This document shows positions 61,461 to 64,000 of a stretch of 64,000 nucleotides of DNA, piece by piece; the first letter of the stretch is position 1; each line of letters begins with the position of its first letter. Origin of the DNA: Paenirhodobacter populi (GTDB lineage Bacteria; Pseudomonadota; Alphaproteobacteria; Rhodobacterales; Rhodobacteraceae); the NCBI RefSeq assembly GCF_004022215.1, contig NZ_SAUZ01000001.1, positions 248,001-312,000 of the forward strand. Direction: 5' to 3'. The notes under the pieces were generated by a model that searched no databases, was not told where the DNA came from, and worked only from the letters and a program-made list of their open reading frames with translations. The translations under genes and the position numbers were made by a program.

Positions 61461-62690
61461 ATGACAGCCCAGACCCTTGCGATCGACTTCGGCACCTCGA
61501 ACAGCGCGGCTGCCGTGCTCGAGAACGGGCGGGTCCGCCGGCTGCAACTGGCGCCGGGGTCGGATACCGTGCCCACCGCCGTCTTCTTCCCGGCCGACCG
61601 CGGCCCGATGCTGATCGGCGCCGATGCGGTCGCTGCGCTGATCGGGGGGGAGGAGGGGCGCTTCATGCGCGCATTGAAAAGCATCCTCGGCACTTCGCTG
61701 TTCCACGAAAGCCGGCTGATCGGCGGCAAGCGGCGGACATTGGCGGAGGTCGTCACCGCCTTCCTCGTGACCCTGCGCGAACGCGCGGGGGCGCAGGCGG
61801 GCGCCGTGTTCCGCCATGCGCTGTCGGGCCGCCCGGTGCATTTCCATTCCGCCGATCCGGAGCGCGACGCGAAGGCCGAGGCGGACCTGCGCGCCTGCTA
61901 CCTTGCCGCCGGGTTCGAGACGGTCGATTTCCTGTTCGAGCCCGAAGCGGCGGCGCTGGCCGCGCAGGCCCCGGCGAAGCTGGGGCTGATCGTGGATATC
62001 GGCGGCGGCACCTCGGACTTCTCGGTGTTCCGGGTGGAGAATGGCAAGGTCCGCATTCTGGCAAGCCACGGGCTGCGGCTTGGCGGCACGGATTTCGACC
62101 AGTCGGTGTCGATGGATCATGCGATGCCGCTTTTGGGCTATGGCGGGTCGCTGCGCCGCACTTTTGGCAACGGGCTGCTGCCGGTGCCGAATGCGATCTA
62201 TCTGGAGCTTGCGACATGGGCGAAGATCCCCTTCGTCTACACGCCGGAATCGCGCCGTCTGGTGGCCGACATGCAAAAGCACGCGGTGGAGCCGGGCAAG
62301 ATCGCCCGCCTTGCCACGGTGATCGAGGAGGAACTGGGCCACAGCCTCGCCTTCGCGGTCGAGAAGGGCAAGATCGCGGCCAATTCGGGCGATTACGGCG
62401 CGCGGATCGAGATGGGCTTCATCGAGCGCGGTCTGGCCGCGCCGGTGTCGCCCGCCTCGCTGGATGCCTCGCTCGCCGGGTTCCGCGCGCGGCTGGAAGA
62501 GGCGATGGTGGAAACGCTGCGCCTTGCCGGCACCGGCGCAGGGGAGATCGGATCGGTCGTGCTGGTCGGCGGGTCGAGCCTGATGTCCATGGTGGGCGCC
62601 GCGGCGGCGGTGGTCTGCCCGCAGGCGGAGCAGAGCCGCGCCGAGGCCTTCACCGCCGTGGTCGACGGGCTCGCCCTCGCCACCGCCTGA
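61461..62690 (+). CDS. Hsp70-like (YegD-type) chaperone-like protein
   Basis: 409 residues, only the actin-like ATPase domain. The phosphate-1 loop is AIDFGTSNSAAAVLENG (8-24), the phosphate-2 loop GLIVDIGGGTSDFSVFRV, and the adenosine motif VVLVGGSSLMSMV. The substrate-binding domain of DnaK is absent, as in YegD/DnaK-like orphans. Role unknown. AGGAGGA precedes ATG 61461; upstream codons overlap the AlkD promoter region. Confidence 0.88.
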   Translation: MTAQTLAIDFGTSNSAAAVLENGRVRRLQLAPGSDTVPTAVFFPADRGPMLIGADAVAALIGGEEGRFMRALKSILGTSLFHESRLIGGKRRTLAEVVTAFLVTLRERAGAQAGAVFRHALSGRPVHFHSADPERDAKAEADLRACYLAAGFETVDFLFEPEAAALAAQAPAKLGLIVDIGGGTSDFSVFRVENGKVRILASHGLRLGGTDFDQSVSMDHAMPLLGYGGSLRRTFGNGLLPVPNAIYLELATWAKIPFVYTPESRRLVADMQKHAVEPGKIARLATVIEEELGHSLAFAVEKGKIAANSGDYGARIEMGFIERGLAAPVSPASLDASLAGFRARLEEAMVETLRLAGTGAGEIGSVVLVGGSSLMSMVGAAAAVVCPQAEQSRAEAFTAVVDGLALATA

Positions 62691-62756
62691 GGGCTTTCCA
62701 CGATACGGGAAAGTTCGCGTCAGGCGGGCGTTGGGACTGCGGAAAACGGGGCAGAA

Positions 62757-62815
62757 GGGGGCCAGCCCCCTCGCCCGTTCCGGGCTCACCCCCGGGATAT
62801 TTATGGAAGAATGAA
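62757..62815 (-). repeat. Interspersed repeat copy 14 (inverted)
   Basis: Constant hairpin GGGGGC-CA-GCCCCC (62757-62770), variable stem GCCCG-TTC-CGGGC (62773-62785), CCCCCGGGATATTTATGG with AAGAATGAA tail. It is the first structured element behind the Hsp70-like gene (66 bases from its stop). Confidence 0.9.
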
Positions 62816-63091
62816 GGCAGTATGGCCGGATCGCGGGGAGGGCGCGGCGCGCCTTTGGGGCGTTTCATCCGGCCGGTTTCAACGTCACGTTATGGTTGTG
62901 TCTTCTGCGGCGGTTTGCCACAGATGAGCGGTCGCGGCTCGCCCCGTGACGAGGAGGAACAGGCCCCGACAGGCCGTTGAAGAAAACGCCCGGGGTCTTG
63001 TCGCACGAACATGGCATCGAGGATCGGCTGCCCGCACCCGCCGGGCGGCTTTCCTGCGATGCCGGGACAGATGACAGAGGAGTGTCACCGC
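62816..63091. other. Upstream region of the GntP-type permease gene
   Basis: 276 bases without a supportable gene. It should contain the permease promoter. TTGAAG at 62977-62982 has no convincing -10 partner. Purine-rich ACAGAGGAGTG ahead of ATG 63092 is the ribosome site. Confidence 0.4.
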
Positions 63092-64000
63092 ATGAGCATC
63101 CTGATTGCTCTCTTCGCCCTTGGGGGTTTGATGCTGATGGCCTATCGCGGCTACAGCGTCATCATTTTCGCGCCGGTCTTCGCCCTGCTTGCGGTGCTGC
63201 TGACCGATCCCGCCGCCGTGGCGCCCGCCTTTTCGGGGCTGTTCATGGACAAGATGGTGGGCTTCATCAAGAACTACTTCCCGGTGTTCCTGCTGGGCGC
63301 GATCTTCGGCAAGGTGATCGAACTGTCCGGCTTTTCGCGCGCGATCGTGGCCGCGGTCATCAACCTCGTCGGACGGGAAAGGGCGATCCTCGTGATCGTG
63401 CTGGTCTGCGCGCTTCTGACCTATGGCGGTGTGTCGCTCTTCGTCGTGGTGTTCGCGGTCTATCCTTTCGCGGCCGAGATGTTCCGCCAGTCGGACATTC
63501 CCAAGCGGCTGATGCCGGGGACGATCGCGCTTGGCGCCTTCACCTTCACCATGGATGCGATGCCGGGCACGCCACAGATCCAGAACATCATCCCGACGGC
63601 GTTTTTCGGCACGACCGGCTGGGCCGCGCCGTGGCTTGGCCTGATCGGGGCGGTGTTCATTTTCGTGGTCGGGCTGAGCTATCTGGAATGGCGGCGGCGA
63701 CAGGCGCGTGCGGCGGGCGAGGGCTATGGCACGAACCTGAAGAACGAACCCGCCACGCCCGAGGGGATCGGCCTTGTCCATCCGGTCATCGCCATCGCGC
63801 CGCTGGTGCTGGTGGGCGTGGTCAATTTCGTCATGACCCACATGATCCCGAAATGGTATGGCAGCAGCTTCACGCTGGAGCTGGTCGGACTTGCGCAGCC
63901 GATCGAGGTGCAGATCACCGCGCTGGTGGGGATCTGGTCGGTGCTGATCGCGCTGCTGGCGGGGATCCTGTTCGTGCTGGCCTTCGCCTGGAAGACGGTG
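63092..64000 (+). CDS. GntP-family permease (3' end beyond window)
   Basis: Open from ATG 63092 to the window edge, 303 codons without stop. There are about eight hydrophobic helices so far, with MSILIALFALGGLMLMAYRG at the start, KNYFPVFLLGAIFGKVIELSGF, and TFTMDAMPGTPQIQNIIPTAFFGT. The pattern matches the GntP/citrate-type (CitMHS-like) permeases for gluconate and related hydroxy acids. Substrate not predictable. The single cytoplasmic charged loop (EWRRRQARAAGEGYG) separates the halves. Confidence 0.85.
   Translation, partial: MSILIALFALGGLMLMAYRGYSVIIFAPVFALLAVLLTDPAAVAPAFSGLFMDKMVGFIKNYFPVFLLGAIFGKVIELSGFSRAIVAAVINLVGRERAILVIVLVCALLTYGGVSLFVVVFAVYPFAAEMFRQSDIPKRLMPGTIALGAFTFTMDAMPGTPQIQNIIPTAFFGTTGWAAPWLGLIGAVFIFVVGLSYLEWRRRQARAAGEGYGTNLKNEPATPEGIGLVHPVIAIAPLVLVGVVNFVMTHMIPKWYGSSFTLELVGLAQPIEVQITALVGIWSVLIALLAGILFVLAFAWKTV

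Overview
The window is high-GC chromosomal DNA of an alphaproteobacterium, most probably of the Rhodobacterales (Rhodobacter/Paracoccus/Roseobacter relatives). The evidence is the interrupted 14-gene nuo operon, the birA-coaX-rnj run behind nuoN, a ferredoxin of the Rhodobacter FdVI type, aerobic cobaltochelatase genes cobS and cobT, and RNase J. No phage, insertion sequence, CRISPR array or rRNA operon is visible. This is core genome, and its unusual content lies mostly in intergenic DNA.

Layout. 1-652: end of an unidentified gene and a NodS-like methyltransferase. 653-1547: a gene-poor gap with a possible decayed reading frame and the probable nuo promoter. 1548-18086: nuoA-N in standard order with six extra small genes between subunits (a GFA-fold protein, a lipoprotein, an exported protein, a carboxymuconolactone-decarboxylase-fold protein and a 36-residue membrane peptide, besides an enlarged nuoE). 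18076-21296: birA, coaX, rnj, joined by overlaps or very short gaps. 21668-27055: a YcjX/YcjF-like pair, a truncated hemoglobin, and ruvC-ruvA-ruvB. 27402-28521: a DUF1127 protein and prmA. 28604-30978: an arginine pair, argD-argF, preceded by what looks like an arginine leader-peptide attenuator. 30997-36068: lipoprotein, fdxE, purA, tRNA-Ser(CGA), a DUF2059-like protein, an outer-membrane barrel and a TetR regulator. 36068-43719: ppk2, a metA operon, guaB and an FAD-linked dehydrogenase. 44044-50150: M24 peptidase, cobT, FMN reductase, a small exported protein and cobS. 50315-64000: a DUF808 membrane protein, a J-domain protein, DUF4177, gatB, pepN, glcB, a glutamine amidotransferase, an AlkD-like protein, an Hsp70-like protein and a GntP-type permease cut by the window edge.

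The two most noteworthy non-genic signals are these. (1) A family of 14 interspersed intergenic elements lies between 21.3 and 62.8 kb. Each has a conserved AT/CCCGGG head, a short hairpin whose sequence differs between copies while its pairing is kept, and a constant GGGGGC/GCCCCC hairpin. Some carry an extra hairpin module, and one copy of that module has expanded into a 42-bp tandem array. (2) A 17-codon ORF with five consecutive arginine codons lies upstream of argD-argF. It starts close to the predicted transcription start and is followed by segments able to form mutually exclusive hairpins.

All coordinates, pairings and family assignments were made by reading the sequence. No alignment, folding or database search was run.
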